From positions 134,589-198,588 of the forward strand of contig BCKL01000035.1 of assembly GCA_001600635.1 (NCBI GenBank): 64,000 bases of DNA, given 5' to 3'. Below are positions 43,536-57,804 of this stretch, one piece after another. The notes below the pieces were generated by a model. It saw nothing but the letters and a program-made list of their open reading frames with translations, ran no database searches and had not been told where the DNA came from. Source of the DNA: Leucosporidium creatinivorum. Taxonomy: Eukaryota; Basidiomycota; Microbotryomycetes; Leucosporidiales; Leucosporidiaceae. The position numbers and the translations under genes are program-made. Within the stretch, counting starts at the first letter, position 1. Each line of letters starts with the position of its first letter.

Positions 43536-43920
43536 TGTATGTGCTATCTACACGACGGAACCTGAGCCCAGCTGACCCTTCGCTCCGCAGAGCGTCGTGC
43601 TCGTGGGAGGCCGTGCACCTCGGCGCTTGTTGCGGGGAGTCGCTGAGGCACGGAGCTGCGGAGGCCGGGCCAGTAGCTTGTTGGAAGTGATGAATTTTCT
43701 GCTCTGTATCTTTCGGAGCGCTGGGAGAGCCGCGAAGAAACTTTCCGGCAGATCGGCGCTCCTTCGCAGCTCGCGAAAGGCTTCGCTCTACGCTCGCTCG
43801 CACGCGCATTCGTACTCAGGATCTGTATGTTGTACAACGGACAATCCGAAAACGACTGCCTCCTCCTCTCCCGCCACTTGTATCGATATGTCGCCCGAGC
43901 TGGACGGAGGTGCGACCCGC
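43536..43920. other. Convergent 3' region, F-box 2 and NFS1
   Basis: About 385 bp between facing stops; includes the 3'-leader intron 43537-43590. No gene supported. Confidence 0.4.
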
Positions 43921-46221
<2,301 letters not shown>

Positions 46222-46769
46222 GGTGAGTCGAGAGTTGGAGTCGAGTGAACGGTCGGAAGCTAAGAGAGCGACGGCGAAAAGCGCGGGACGTGATCTCTTA
46301 GTAAGGAAGCTGCTCCCCATCGCGGAGCCGTAGAGATGTAAGAGGCTCAGTAGATATCTATGAAGCTACTAGAAACCTTGCCAGCTACCTGTCGCTGTTC
46401 GAATCGCCCAGTCACCGCTGCAGGCCCTCCGCCGGCGCCGAGGACTGTCGAGAGCGCATACACCCTTCTGAGGCTTCAGGACGCCTATCGCAGGTGCACT
46501 GATGTAATGAGACACCAGTTAAGCTACAGGGAGAGATCCGAAGCAGCCGACGTCGAAAACCGAGGCTTTCGCCATCGCCGAAGGAGCGAGCGAGAGATCT
46601 GCTCTCGCCTCGTCAAATAGGCACAAATGGTATTCTACTGCACAAAAATGGCTGATACGTCCTTCGTTCGTCTACTGCTCGGTTCCACGCCACCCGACCG
46701 CTCCACTCGCCTTCCTCGATGCTCCTCGACGACAACTCAGGCTCTACCCACTCGCTCAACGCGTCTCCC
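46222..46769. promoter_or_regulatory. NFS1 promoter / transcription factor 3' end
   Basis: About 550 bp. It contains an ATG-started reading frame of 86 codons on the plus strand (46360-46620) without any domain, splice or paralog support. I would not call it. Confidence 0.35.
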
Positions 46770-49700
46770 TCAGACCCAGTCCCCACCAATCATCGAGCTA
46801 AAATCCCACTCCAACGCCTGCGGTGTTGCTCCCTCGACTCCCGGCATCGGTAGTGGCGTCGCCCCCGGCCCATTGACCGAGAAGTTGGCCAAGAACGCCG
46901 ATGCAGCGGTATTTTCCTCATTGAAAACGTTGCCATCCATCGAGCTCATCATCCCCAATCCGAGCATCGAGTTGAGCTCGGTCGAGGAACCTCCGTAAGC
47001 GGGATGATGGAGGGTTGGGTCGAAGGCGGGAGAAGGGGCGGCGCCGAGGAAGGAGTGGGGGTGGTGGTTATGGTCGCTTAGGTTGGTGGTGGTGAAGGAG
47101 GCGGAGGGGAAAGTGTCGTAGTGGTGTGGCGCGAGGGAGAGGAGGGAGGAGATGGCGCCGTCGAGGGCGAACCGCTCGGCTGGCAAAGCATTCATCTCCG
47201 AGTCTCCGCCGTCGGGTGCGGGCGAGGAAGGTCGAGTGTTGGCGGGAGGTTGAACGACGCTGGCAATCTTGAGGAAGATGGATGCGACTGCTGAAGGTGT
47301 GGCGTTGTGCGAGGTCTGAGTGGCGCCTCGGGGGAGGAGGAGGGCGTCGATGACTTGCACGGCTTGAAGCGAGACTTGACGAACGACAGTCGAGGCGTCT
47401 CCTTGTGCTCCTCGAGCGTAGAATGACCGCGCCGCCGAGATGAGCCTCCTGAGTGCTTCGGTGGCAGGTGTCGGTCCCTTTCGTTCGTCGCGGAGTAGGG
47501 TGACTGAGAATGAGAGGTGTAGGCCGAGTCAGTGGATGAGCGGGTTTAAGAGCAGAAAAGAGGGAACTCACCATAGACGACAAAGATGGCTGAGAGACCG
47601 TACGCGAAGCAGAACCAGACCTACCGAGGAGCGAGAGGTCAGCGCCGAAGTCGGACGCGAGGGCGAGCCGAAAGAGACGGAGCACTCACATGCTCGACGT
47701 TGCCGTCGTCGACTCGAAGCTCCTCCAGACCCAGGCAGATCGCGGAAGCGGCGGCCATGGCATCCTCTGTCGATGTAGCGTACTCGGGCTCGGTCCATCC
47801 TCGCATGAAGAAGGGTCGGTGAAGGCGAACGATGCGATTGAGCTGTGGCAGCAGCATGAGGGTGCGGTGGTAGACTCGACGGTGATTGCTGGAGTTTCCT
47901 ACCGCACGCTGGCAGTGGTGCAAGCTTTCGCGCATCTTGGCGCCGATGTCGAGCACGAGTGAGTAGTCGATGTCGCCGTTGGGGTCGGCCGAGTACTGGA
48001 TGGCCGTTTGCACTGCGATCTTGCACTTCATCTGAGGGAGACGAGGTTCAGCTTCACATCCTGATGAGAGGAGAACCTGACCCACGATGCAGAAGGCGGC
48101 GTCCGAGAGATACTCGGGAGGTCGCTCCTTGACGATCAAGTCCAAGCCGAGGTCGGCGTCATCCACCTGCGAGCGAGCCATGTCAGCAAGCCGCTACAGA
48201 AGATCATGTCGCTTCCGCCTCATCATCTAGTAGCACTCACGTTGAGCGGCATTTCGGTGTCGACTGTTGAGAACGAACGGAGGTCAGCGAGAGGAACGCC
48301 GAGTGGGCTGCGAACGAGAGGCTCGGCGGAAGAGGCGCTACACTCACAGCTTCCCATCGCAATCTGACCCATACCCGGCCGCATACAGAAGAGGTAGTCC
48401 ATACTCGCGCAGAACCACCAGATCCGCTTTCCAATCTCCCTCTTCAGCGCGCAAGGCTTCGATGGCCACGCCGGGTCGTCGGTAACGGCGGGCATGATAT
48501 TCGGATCGGATCCTAGGCGATGTAGCCCAAGTAGCTGCGAGATACGGCTGGCCGCTCCCAGGTAGATGAAGAAGGAGGGAGTTTCCAATCCGAGGTAGAT
48601 GCCGTGCGGAGGGGTACGGTTGTAGGCGACCTTGAGGAGGAGAGCTTGCGCTGCTCGAGCTTGAGGTTTCTCGGCCCATTGCGATGCGAGAAGAGCGGAC
48701 TCGAACGTCTGTAGCCACGTTTCGGGCAAGGCCTTGAGCTCGGCGACCGAGACGTGGGAGGCGACCTTGCCAGCCTCGATGGGACCGATGGTAGACGCGC
48801 CCCAGATGAGGACCTGTAAGAAAAGCCAGAGGTAGAAGAAGAGTGAGGGATGAGCGTCGACGACGGTCAGCATTGCTTCGTTTCGAAGCGCCGAGGAGCT
48901 GGCGGCTCACCATGTGGAGGATGGCAAGCCAGGCGGGGTCGATACGAGAGGTGTCGTTCTTGCGCACACATTCGATGAGCTCGTGGACCTCTGCTTGGAA
49001 AGTCTGGCGATGTAGGACCTGCGAGCGAATCAAGATCAGCGAGAGCTACGGGAGAGCTCGACTTGCACTCACGACGTAGATATAGCCGATGTCTCCGGTC
49101 CAGAAGTGGTCGCACAGGCAGTGGATAATGTCTGGATGAGGAAGCTGCTCGAGCAGGTCCGGCGAAGTCTGCTGCGAAGCTCCGAGCTGAATCGTCGTAA
49201 AGGCGCCGGGCTGAACGGCGGATGGGCTCTCGACGGCGGCGGGAGAGCGATGAGGGTCGCTGTCGGGCGAGGGTACAGCTGCAGGTCCCATGAGCTGGCC
49301 CAACCTCGTCTGCACGGGAAGCGCGAGGCTTTCCAGCGCTTGTGCAGCATCTTCGGTTTCTGCTTCGACGACCTTCTTGTCCGGCGGTGTTGGTAAAGCA
49401 GCGGGAGGAGGAGCGAATGGTGTGAATGGTACTTGCGCCGGTGGTGGAAGAGCCCTGTAGGCGATGGGCGCGGGGGAAGGGAGTGGAGGAAGTTGTGGCG
49501 CGGGGGCGGGGGTATCCTTTTCCTCGCGGAGCTTGACCATCTCGCGTTCGAGCTGCAACAAAGTACCGTCAGCAATTATACAGAGGTTCTGGACCCTCGC
49601 TGCCCTTACATCTGCCATCCGGCGCTTCAGCTTGCCGAATTCGACGGTAATGTCGTTGGGCAGTGGCCCCGCCAAAGGAGGAGGGTCCCAAGCTGTAAGC

Positions 49701-50162
49701 GAGCAAGCGTCAGCGGGAGCATACAGTGAGAGTGCTAGTCTGTAGCGTACTGCATTTGTCTCCCTCGTTACGCTCTGTGAAACCCGAAAGAAGCCGTTAG
49801 CGATATCCGCCAGCGACGCCGACTGACTGCAGCTCTGCAGGCTGTTGGACGTACTCTCACATTGGTCACAGGCTCCCAGCGTTTCGATACATCTGTAGCG
49901 AGAGGCAGCAGACGAAGCGGGGTCAGCAAACGCCGCTCAGAGGGTCGAAGCAGCGCGCGACCGAAGCGAGCTCACTTCGTCTTGCGGCGCTGGCAGGGCT
50001 GGCAGGACACCTGTGTAGAGCATCCTATGAGTACCACAATATGCTACACGGTCCCGCTGCCTCGGCGAAGCTCACCTTGGGTCGCGCCTTTCGCTTTTTG
50101 CGCTTTGATGGCGGCTCGCCGTCCTCGTGATGCTGCTCGTTGGTAGGTGAAAGGCTGTCCAT
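46770..50162 (-). CDS. Zn2Cys6 fungal transcription factor
   Basis: N-terminus MDSLSPTNEQHHEDGEPPSK then a nuclear-signal-like KRKKRKARPK. It is followed by a binuclear cluster CQPCQRRKTKC-IETLGACDQC-ERNEGDKC split over four small exons (about 49740-50070). A coiled coil follows (KLKRRMADLEREMVKLREE), then a Pro-rich linker. The Fungal_trans regulatory domain has HPDIIHCLCDHFWTGDIGYIYV, RIDPAWLAILHMV, AASRISQLLGLHRLGSDPN and ALKREIGKRIWWFCASMDYLFC. The C-terminal 200 residues are Ser/Ala/His-rich with a Met-rich end (LGLGMMSSMDGN), probably activating. It binds DNA in the nucleus; target genes are not predictable. A TATATAT stretch lies about 305 bp upstream. Confidence 0.9.
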
Positions 50163-50529
50163 GATGAGACCAGACGCGCTATTCCTGTAGCTGAGCTGAT
50201 GAGAAGCAGATCCAGCGGACAAAGGTCGACGAGACGAGCGCGACGAGATGAGCGAAGGCGGAGGAGGGGGAAAGTCGTGGAGGCCCTGTGCCCCCCCCCG
50301 GGGTGCCGGGGCGAAATGCGAGGGAAATTCGAAGCATCTGCTCGCGATGCAGTACAGCTAGCAGATCAGGGTCTAATACAGCCGAGCATGTACGTGATGT
50401 CGGCAACTCGCTCGGTTGCAGGCAGAAAAGAGGGGAAAAAAGAACAATGGCGAGGGGAAGGAGGGGGGTATATATGCGACGTGACGAAGAAACGAATTGG
50501 TGGTACAGATCAAGAGGTCGTAGAGCGTA
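50163..50529 (-). promoter_or_regulatory. Promoter of the Zn2Cys6 gene
   Basis: About 370 bp between the gamma-tubulin stop and the factor's start. Contains TATATAT at 50467-50473 and a run of ten C at about 50287-50296. Confidence 0.4.
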
Positions 50530-52610
50530 TTACTCGTCGCCTTGCCTCGGCCGCTCGCGCATGCCTTCCGATTTGGGCGCGCCGTAATCCTGCTCGGCGA
50601 ACGGTCAGCTTTACTGACAGAACCAGTGAGGCTAGGAAGAATAGCTCACGATGTAATCTGCCTTCTCGCAAGCTTGGTACTCCTCGATGAGCTCCATGGC
50701 GACCTCCCTACGAGGCGAGAAGCCGAAGCAAGGTCAGCTCGTGTCGGCCGAGATCGACTCAGTCAACCCACCTAGCACTATCGAACTCCTCCAGACCGTT
50801 CTCAAACATCGGCTCCTTCTTGTACTGATCGAGGAAAGCGTTACGACTTCGGAAGCGGTCGTACTGCTGGACGGTGCGCTTGAACATCTGCGAAGTGGAA
50901 GCCGAGAGGTCAGCGAAGGGCTCTGTCGGTCGCTGAGTGGGGGCGCACCGAAGCAATACTGGTGTGGTTAGCGAGCATGAGACCCGACACGCGATGCGAG
51001 GTCTTGACGTAGGGCGACTGCTTCGTGAGGGCGACTTGAATCGACGCGGGTCCCCAAGGGATGAAGTTGGCGAGATTACGCTCTCGGATACGGAGCAGCG
51101 ACTTGTGGACCTATAACGCCGAGCACAGAGGCGGTCAGCAGGATTGAGCGAGCCCGAGTTCGGCGCCGAAGCTCACGTCGGTTGGGTCGACGTCGCCCTG
51201 GATGATGTTGAGGATGGAGATGTAGCAGGCGGCGCGGTTGGGGATGGAAGGGCTTGACACCATGCGGTTCTTGGGCTGTAGTAGTCGGCGCATCACGTCG
51301 AGAACGGTCGTCTTGCGAACAGCCTTGGCCTGCGAGAGGGATTCGAGGTCAGCTTGGCTTCGGGGGAAGGAAGCTGCACCGTCTACGCACCTGCTCAATC
51401 TTGTCGCTGGTGAATGGTGTGTAAGAGGTCATGAGGAAGTGGCAGCGCGGTGTTGGGATGAGCGAGGCGATCATGCCGACGAGGTCGTTGTTCATGTAGC
51501 CTGGGTATCGTAGGGTTTGAGTCGAGGCTGACATGACGGTGGATACCTATGAGTCGAAAGTGAGTCAGTCCGAGCTCCATTCAAACACTGCGCTGCGCTC
51601 ACGAGTTGATTCGTCTGAGCGAAGCTCGCCTCCTGGACGTGCAGACGGTCCTGGCAGATCTTGCTCAACGCAGCATTGTCGAGGACGATGACCGAGTCGG
51701 CGTGGTTGGTGAGTCGCTTCATCGAGAGGAGCGAGTTGTAAGGCTGCACGACGACGTCTCCGCTGTCGGCGTCGGGGAAGACTGAGTAGGTCTGGATGAG
51801 CTTCTTGGGGTAGCGGTCGTTCATGCGCTCGAGAAGGTAAGACCCGAGTCCTGATCCAGTTCCTCCCGCGATGGAGTGAAGTAGCATGAAGCCCTGTAGC
51901 GAACCGAGAGCGTCAGCAGCGTCGGCGAGGAGCGAACGGAGCGGAAGAGCGCACCTCGAGACTATCACTACCTTCTGCCTCGCGATCAATCATTTCCATA
52001 ACCTCCTCGTACACCCTCTCTCCAGCAGCGTACCCTTTAGCCCACTGTAGGAAGGCTCTCGTTAGCTCGCCGTTCCCGCTGAGCGCTCCACCTCTTCACG
52101 CACGTTGTTACCGGCTCCTCCGCCCTCTGGGTCGTAGAAGAAGTTCTCCGGATTGTAAAGATTCTTGTAGGCGCCGGATTTGATGGTGTCGATGACCTGC
52201 AGCAGCCCGGAAAACACGCGACGGAGGGGACGCGACGGTCAGCTCCCTGTGAGGATCCTGTAGCTCGTTGGAACGCACCCTCGGCTCCAGATCAATCATG
52301 ACAGCTCGTGGGATGTAGTGCTCGTCGTCGGCCTGGTAGAAGAAGACGTCTTTCCGGTCGGTGCCGTCTGTCGCCCAATCTTCGAGCACTCCGTCCTTGG
52401 AGATGCCATGCTCAGCGCACAGTTGCGCCCAGAACTCGGAGCCAACTGTAATAGAGTAGACTTTGAGCGCGGCCTTGCTTTCAGAGAGCGTTCCGACTCA
52501 CTCTGGTTGCCTGCTTGTCCAGCGGAGACGGTGACTGTGAGAGCAAGCTGTAAGAGACTATGCGGGATCTGCAGGTAGCTCTAGCGATACTCACGGATCT
52601 CACGAGGCAT
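50530..52610 (-). CDS. TUBG1: Gamma-tubulin
   Basis: The first coding exon is 16 nt (MPREI-). The protein continues [19 protein letters not shown] (nucleotide loop), [56 protein letters not shown] (tubulin G-box GGTGSG), [102 protein letters not shown] and [31 protein letters not shown]. The tail is [26 protein letters not shown] and [10 protein letters not shown] are gamma- rather than alpha/beta-specific. It nucleates microtubules at the spindle pole body. Start at 52610 is fixed by the universal MPREI. All junctions canonical. Confidence 0.95.
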
Positions 52611-53222
52611 CCTGTACGCTTTTAGAGGTGCTGTCGAGCAGAGCGAAGTGAAGAGACGGAGGAGAAGCGTGACTGAGAGCAGGGCGCGTCGAAGTCGACG
52701 AGTCGGAGAGCGCCGAGGTCGGCCAATTGGGGTGTAGGCGAGTACAGCAGCAAGGTCGTCTGTCGGACATCAGCCTCATCTCGACCTACTTTTGATCTAG
52801 CACAAAAGTGACCATCTAACTTCGCTCCTTCCTTCGCCGAAGGTCGTCCAGAGACTGACGAGCTGCAGGTTAGTTCCTCGTGAAGGGGGAAGCAGGTCTT
52901 TTACGGGCAGCTCTTCTACCACGCTGAACCGGCGCGTCTTGTTAGCGAGCAACCCGCGAGAAAGGCTCGCAGGGCTGCTCGGCGATGGCTTGTGGAACCC
53001 GTAGTTCGCTCCGAACACGTCGCTGTGATCACAGGACGTACTTTCAAGTCTACTGTAGCGTCTAGTGCTCGAGCGTCTGCTCATTGTGTTGTTACAGCCT
53101 CCCGTCTGCTCGCGGTCCGGCAGCACTCCCTGCGGCGCGTCTCGCTCCTCGGCTCTTCTTCTTGTTCGACAGAAGACACAAGCTCTTTCTTCTTTACATC
53201 GTCATCTCTTTGCGCTACCGGG
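52611..53222. other. Divergent region, gamma-tubulin and orphan family C
   Basis: 612 bp expected to hold both promoters. No coding sequence or repeat supported. Confidence 0.35.
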
Positions 53223-54868
53223 ATGGCCATGTCACCACCTCCCTCGCCTCGTCCTCGCCCAGCCCAGCTCCCCTCGGCGCAAGCTTCCTCTCCTTCGTCC
53301 TCCTTCAATCGCCTCTCCCTCAACCAACAAGTCATCCCAGATCAATTTATTCCCGCTGCTCGTAGGCCAGGAGGAAGGTCCTACCCGCGTATTGGAGATC
53401 GGCCCTCGCGCTTGCAGCCTGACAGCGAGGTCGAGGGCGAGAAGAGGTGGCAGCGTAACCGAGCTCATGACCGCCTCTATGGGAGAACATTCGACACCGA
53501 GGCGAGGAGCATGACCGACTCTGCACCCAGGAAAGACAAGTCAGTACGAGCTAGACCGAGCTCGGCGATGATTTCAGCTGACAGTTTCGTGCCAGTGATC
53601 CCTACGTACAAGATCAAGAGACAATCCGCAACACAAGGCGACAGATGGATCAGCGCAGGAAGTCATTCAACAGCAAACCTCGGCTTGCGCGCGCTCTTTC
53701 CTACCTAGATCCGGATCCGAGGCCTTACGGACCTTCGCCGGAGTGAGTGGCTTCCCGTCATCTCTCCTTCGCTCACAGGCTCTTCATTCTTGCTGATATC
53801 ACATCGTCTTCTCGCAGGTCGTACAGCCCTACCGGCCAGCTCACTCCACGTCAAGGGAGCCCTGCGAGCGAGAACCATCGGCGCCAGCAAGTCCAGGTTA
53901 CTACCTCCACCAAACCGCGAGATCGAGACCGGCTGGCTCAAGTTTTTGCTCGGCTTAAGGAGAGTAGGAAGCGTCCGGAGCCGATGGGTGGAGCCGAGAG
54001 CTACCGCTTCCCTCCTATCCGAACCTCGGCGCACCCTTACCGTAGCGAGGAGGGGACGAGGACCAACTCGACACCCTCTCAGCTTCGACCCATCTTTCAA
54101 AAGTCTATACCGCGTGCTGTAGCTGTGACTACGTCGCAGCACAGCGAGCGCCAGACGTCCGGCTGGCGCGGCACCGAATCACCCTCCTCGCCGACTCAAT
54201 TCTCCTTCGCCAGTCGACCTTCTGCTCGCCAGCTGCTACCCACTCGAATGCACTCCTTGGACTCTTACTCCTTGCCAGAGCCTCAACAATCTCCCTACTC
54301 ATCCTGGTCCCACTCTAGCTTCCCCGAGCCAGCTCGGTCATCCCCTCTTCCCTTCTCCGCCGGTCAAGGAGCTCAGAGTCCTCACCGGACGCACTCCTTC
54401 CCAGTCCGTACGACCCTCGGCATACATCAAACTCGGATGGAGCTGTTGAGGAAGCCTTCAGTCGGAGGAGGCGCGACAGGAAAGCAGCTCGGGGTTGAGG
54501 AGGATCGCCGAAAGCCGCCAATCCGCGCTATACAGGTGCCCAGCATCCTTCTTCCTAAAGGGCGGCGAGTAGAATATGTATCAGCACTATCCTCGGCAGC
54601 TGACCGTTCCCTGCGCCTGCAGAACCTCGTGAGAGCGCCGCAAGGAGGTGAGAACTCAGCGCCGAGGGGGAGGATCCCGACCTGTAGGGGAGGCAGGCGT
54701 CAGCTGGGAGCTATAGCGGAGGTAATCCTCTGTAATTCACTGAACTCCGCCCTCTGGCGATGTCTGCCACGCTGTTCAGAAGGTGGGAGAAACGCTCAAC
54801 CGTTGCGAGCTCCAGCGCCGAGCGCGACCAGGGAGAAGCACAGCAAGATGGAGGGACGCTCACTGTGA
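53223..54868 (+). CDS. Orphan Pro/Ser-rich family, member C
   Basis: Three exons with the same phases as members A and B. Exon 1: MAMSPPPSPRPRPAQLPS, FNRLSLNQQ, the box IPDQFIPAARRPGGRSY and RAHDRLYGRTFD. Exon 2: NTRRQMDQRRKSFN...RALSYLDPDPRPYGPSP. Exon 3: SYSPTGQLTPRQGSP, RDRLAQVFARLKESRKRP, then a C-terminal extension of about 300 residues rich in Ser, Pro, Arg (RMHSLDSYSLPEPQQSPYSSW) absent from A and B. It ends MEGRSL-TGA at 54868. A second in-frame ATG at 53229 (MSPPPSP) aligns better with the MSSPP start of A and B. No known domain. It lies 40 kb from A and B and beside a degenerate F-box copy. Confidence 0.7.
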
Positions 54869-55047
54869 CTGTGCGAGGGAGCGTCGCTTTCTGACCTCAA
54901 TATCATTGCGGCGAGCCTGAATGAAGAGCTACAGCGACACCCCTCTTCCCGCTCCGACCCTCGACTCGAGACTGACCGAGCGTCTGTTGTCTTCCTGCCA
55001 CATCTTTCAGCTTCTCGCTTCGACCTCTCCGCTACAGCTCTCGGAGG

Positions 55048-55689
55048 ATGGAAGTACACACTACCACCAATAGCTCAGTACAGCCCGCCGAAGCTCCCTC
55101 CGCCGCCCTCGCCCAAGCCGAGCAAGCTGCTCCCGTCTCGTCAGCTCTCAGGTGCCCTCCCCTCCCGCTCGATGTCGTCTACCACATCCTAAACCTCTCC
55201 TTCCGCTTCGGTCGCCCCGAAACCGCCTTGCTGAGGTCCCCCCTCGTCGCGGCAGTGCTTGCCGAATGCCATGGAGTCGAGTACATGTCCTTTTCAAGCA
55301 GTCTATCTCTTAGAGTGGATCGCTCTCACTGTCCCGGCGCTCAACAGTGAGTTCAGAGGACGAGCGAGCGCTGGGATTCGAGGCTTTTCCACTGCCAGCG
55401 CCGAGCCGAGCCGAGACTGAGTGACTGTACTTCCTCGCAGACCTCAAGCACCTCGAGCTGCACAACCGCACGAACTTCTGGATCCGTTGCCTCAATCTCC
55501 CACCCCCTTCCGGACGCAGCGGCACTCTGATGTATGCCTCCGATCTTCCGCCGACGGAGCTCGTTGACTTCTGTACGAGCAGCGGCATCGCGCTAGTTGA
55601 CAAGCGAGGGAGAGTGAGTGTCGCTCGGAAAGACTGCTCCTCTTCTGTGAGGCGCCGTCGTTGACCTTTACATGCTCGCAGGACTAGCG
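55048..55689 (+). pseudogene. Degenerate third F-box-like copy
   Basis: Starts MEVHTTTNSSVQPAE in the same leader context (TCTGTTGT...CCACATC) as paralogs 1 and 2. It has LPLDVVYHILNLSF, the F-box-like core, and a downstream exon NLKHLELHNRTNFW...LPPTELVDFCTSSGIALVDKRG ending at TAG after a short intron. The basic N-tail and most of the F-box helix 3 and repeat region are missing. The exon-1 frame does not join the homologous second exon by the visible GTGAGT intron, and no good alternative was found, so I treat it as broken. A short functional form is possible. Confidence 0.55.
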
Positions 55690-56078
55690 AGTCGCCGGAC
55701 GGGCTTTGGCAACGCCGAGCCGGCTCGGAGAGCGTGTCTGCGACTTTGAGGGTTTAATCGAGAGCTGGATGAGTTCATATAAGGTAGGAATAGGGTCTAG
55801 CTCGAGGTTGGAACCTGCAGTACAGCAGTGCACTCGGCTCGGCGCCTCGAGAGCGACGCATGTGAGACGAACGCCGAGAACGGGGAGCTGGCCCTCGCTG
55901 GTCTTTGTTAGACTGCAGAATGCAATTTAGTGTACAGCTAGAACATTTACTACACCCTGCTAAGTCACCCCTCGCTTCGAGCCCCTCTCGCGCTCGTTCA
56001 AGTCACCATCCTCAGCTCCCCTAGCTCGAGCTCTCCCTCTTCCTCCCACCTTGTCTCCTCCTCTCCTCAGCAGCAGCC
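55690..56078. other. Intergenic before SPP2
   Basis: 390 bp holding the SPP2 promoter; nothing else recognised. Confidence 0.3.
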
Positions 56079-57804
56079 ATGTCCGGTATCTCCTTCAAAA
56101 TCGCCGCCCCTCCGCGTCCCTCCTCCGCTTCCACCTCTACAGCTCCCCCTTCCCGCCCTTCAAGCCGCAACACTCGCCCTCAACCAGTACAGGACGACTC
56201 CGACTCGGACGACGATGGACTGGAGGCGAGGGCTAGGAGGAAGAGGGATGAGCTGGTTACCGGGTTCGGGAGGGAGGGGGTCACTACGTACGTCCCTGTC
56301 TGCTCTTCACTCTTCTCACTGCAGCGCAATGGGGGGAGCAAACACGCGCTGGGAGAGCTCCAAGCTGACTCGCTCTCCCGTCGTGTAACGACCTACAGCA
56401 AACACAAGGAAGTCAAAGCCGCTCCTCTAGTAATCCCCTCCCTACCGAATAAGGACTGGCGCGCAGCGGCTACCGAAGCGGGCGAGCGCCGTAACGCAGG
56501 GGGGGGGAGGAAGAAGCGCGAGATGTACATCCCTGACGCAGTGGGGGGGATGCGCGCTGTGGGTGTCAGTGCGGATGGGAGTCAGGGGGGAATGGGAACG
56601 AGGGATACAATCAATAGTGAGCCTGTTAAGGGGGGACTGGCGATGGGCTTGGGGGGTGGGAAGAAGGAGAAGGGAGGAGAGGCGATGGAGGTGGATGTAC
56701 CACTGCAGGAGGAGGAGCCCAAGGAGGAGCCGCAACAGCCCCGGCAACCCGAATCGGAGGAACAACGCGCCCTGCGCGAGCTAATGGCCGACCATTCCAC
56801 CTCCGCCGAAGTCCTTCCCTCCGTCGACATCATCCACTCGGCCGCCGACGCTCGCGGCGCCCTAGGGGACGCAGTCGATTCCTCGGCCTCCTCCTTCCAG
56901 CGCGACCTCGCCTCGCGTCCCTCCGAATCGACCTTGGACGACTATTCCCGCGTGCCGGTAGGGGAGTTTGGAGCGGCGATGCTGAGGGGTATGGGATGGG
57001 TTCCGGGTCAGGCGGCCAGTAGGAGTGGTAGGAAAGGGCCGACGGAGGCGTTTGTGCCCAAGGCTAGGCCGGCAATGTTGGGCATTGGGGCGAAGGCGAT
57101 GAGTGAGGTTATGGGGGAGGAGAAGGGGAAGGGTGGGGGTGGGGGAGGGAAGAGGGTTAGTAGGAGGGAGGAGTTGAAGTTTATGCCGTTGGTTAAGAGG
57201 GAGAGGGAGGGGAGTGCGAGTGCGAGTGCTGGGAGGGAGGTGAGTCGTGTTCTCTCTCTTTTCGGCGCGCGCTGATTTCGGCTCGCTGACCCTCTGCTTC
57301 TCTCTCTTCACTCTCCCACGAACGAACGAACACCCCGAACAGACTCCAACCCTCACCAACTCACCTCACCCCTCCTCCCGTGCCCCCTCAGGCATGTCCT
57401 CTCGCCTTCCCTCCGTATCCCCTCCTCCTCCCTCCCGCCCCGTCGCGTCGGAGAGCTATTCCTCCTCCACTCGCGACCGAGACGACCGGGATCGCAGGGA
57501 AGGGTCGTCCTATCGGTCGTCGTCGAGGAGGGAAGATGATGAGCGCCGAAGGGACGACCGAGGATCGTCCAGGAGGGAGGAGGAGCGGTCGTCGAGGCGG
57601 AGGGAGGATAGGGATGAGAGGGAGGGGAGTGGGGGCTATAGGAGTAGTAGTAAGAGGGAGAGGGAGAGGAGCCCTGCGCGTGAGAGGGAGAGGGAGAGGG
57701 ACAGCGGGAGCAGGAGGAGGAGTAGGAGTCCGGCGCCGAGAAGGAGGAGTAGGAGCCCGGCGAGGAGAAGGGAGGATGATAGGGAGAGGGAGAGGAGGAG
57801 GTAG
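56079..57804 (+). CDS. SPP2: G-patch spliceosome factor Spp2/GPKOW
   Basis: Starts MSGISFKIAAPPRPSSAS (the family's I-S-F-K-I opening), then a Ser/Asp-rich part (DDSDSDDDG). After an intron at about 56289-56397: KEVKAAPLVIPSLPNKDWR. The G-patch is VPVGEFGAAMLRGMGWVPGQ followed by KPRPAMLGIGAKA-type residues. The last exon encodes an RS/RE-type tail: RSSSRREDDERRRD, REREREDRE-like blocks and RRRSRSPAPRRRSRSP. Spp2 binds and stimulates the helicase Prp2 (DHX16) to activate the spliceosome. The RS tail of about 180 residues is longer than in yeast Spp2 and resembles SR proteins. The intron before it (57240-57342) is canonical. Stop TAG at 57802. Confidence 0.85.

Noticed and set aside
46390-46412. 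GTTCGAATC, a perfect tRNA B-box core
   Set aside because: No A box or cloverleaf pairing in the preceding 70 bases.
46360-46620. 86-codon ATG-started reading frame between NFS1 and the Zn2Cys6 gene
   Set aside because: No domain, introns or paralog, and it sits in the expected NFS1 promoter; such frames are common in GC-rich DNA.
55048-55347. Functional short F-box protein of 100 residues
   Set aside because: The frame ends right after a GTGAGT donor and cannot be joined to the homologous second exon; it is better viewed as a degenerate copy.
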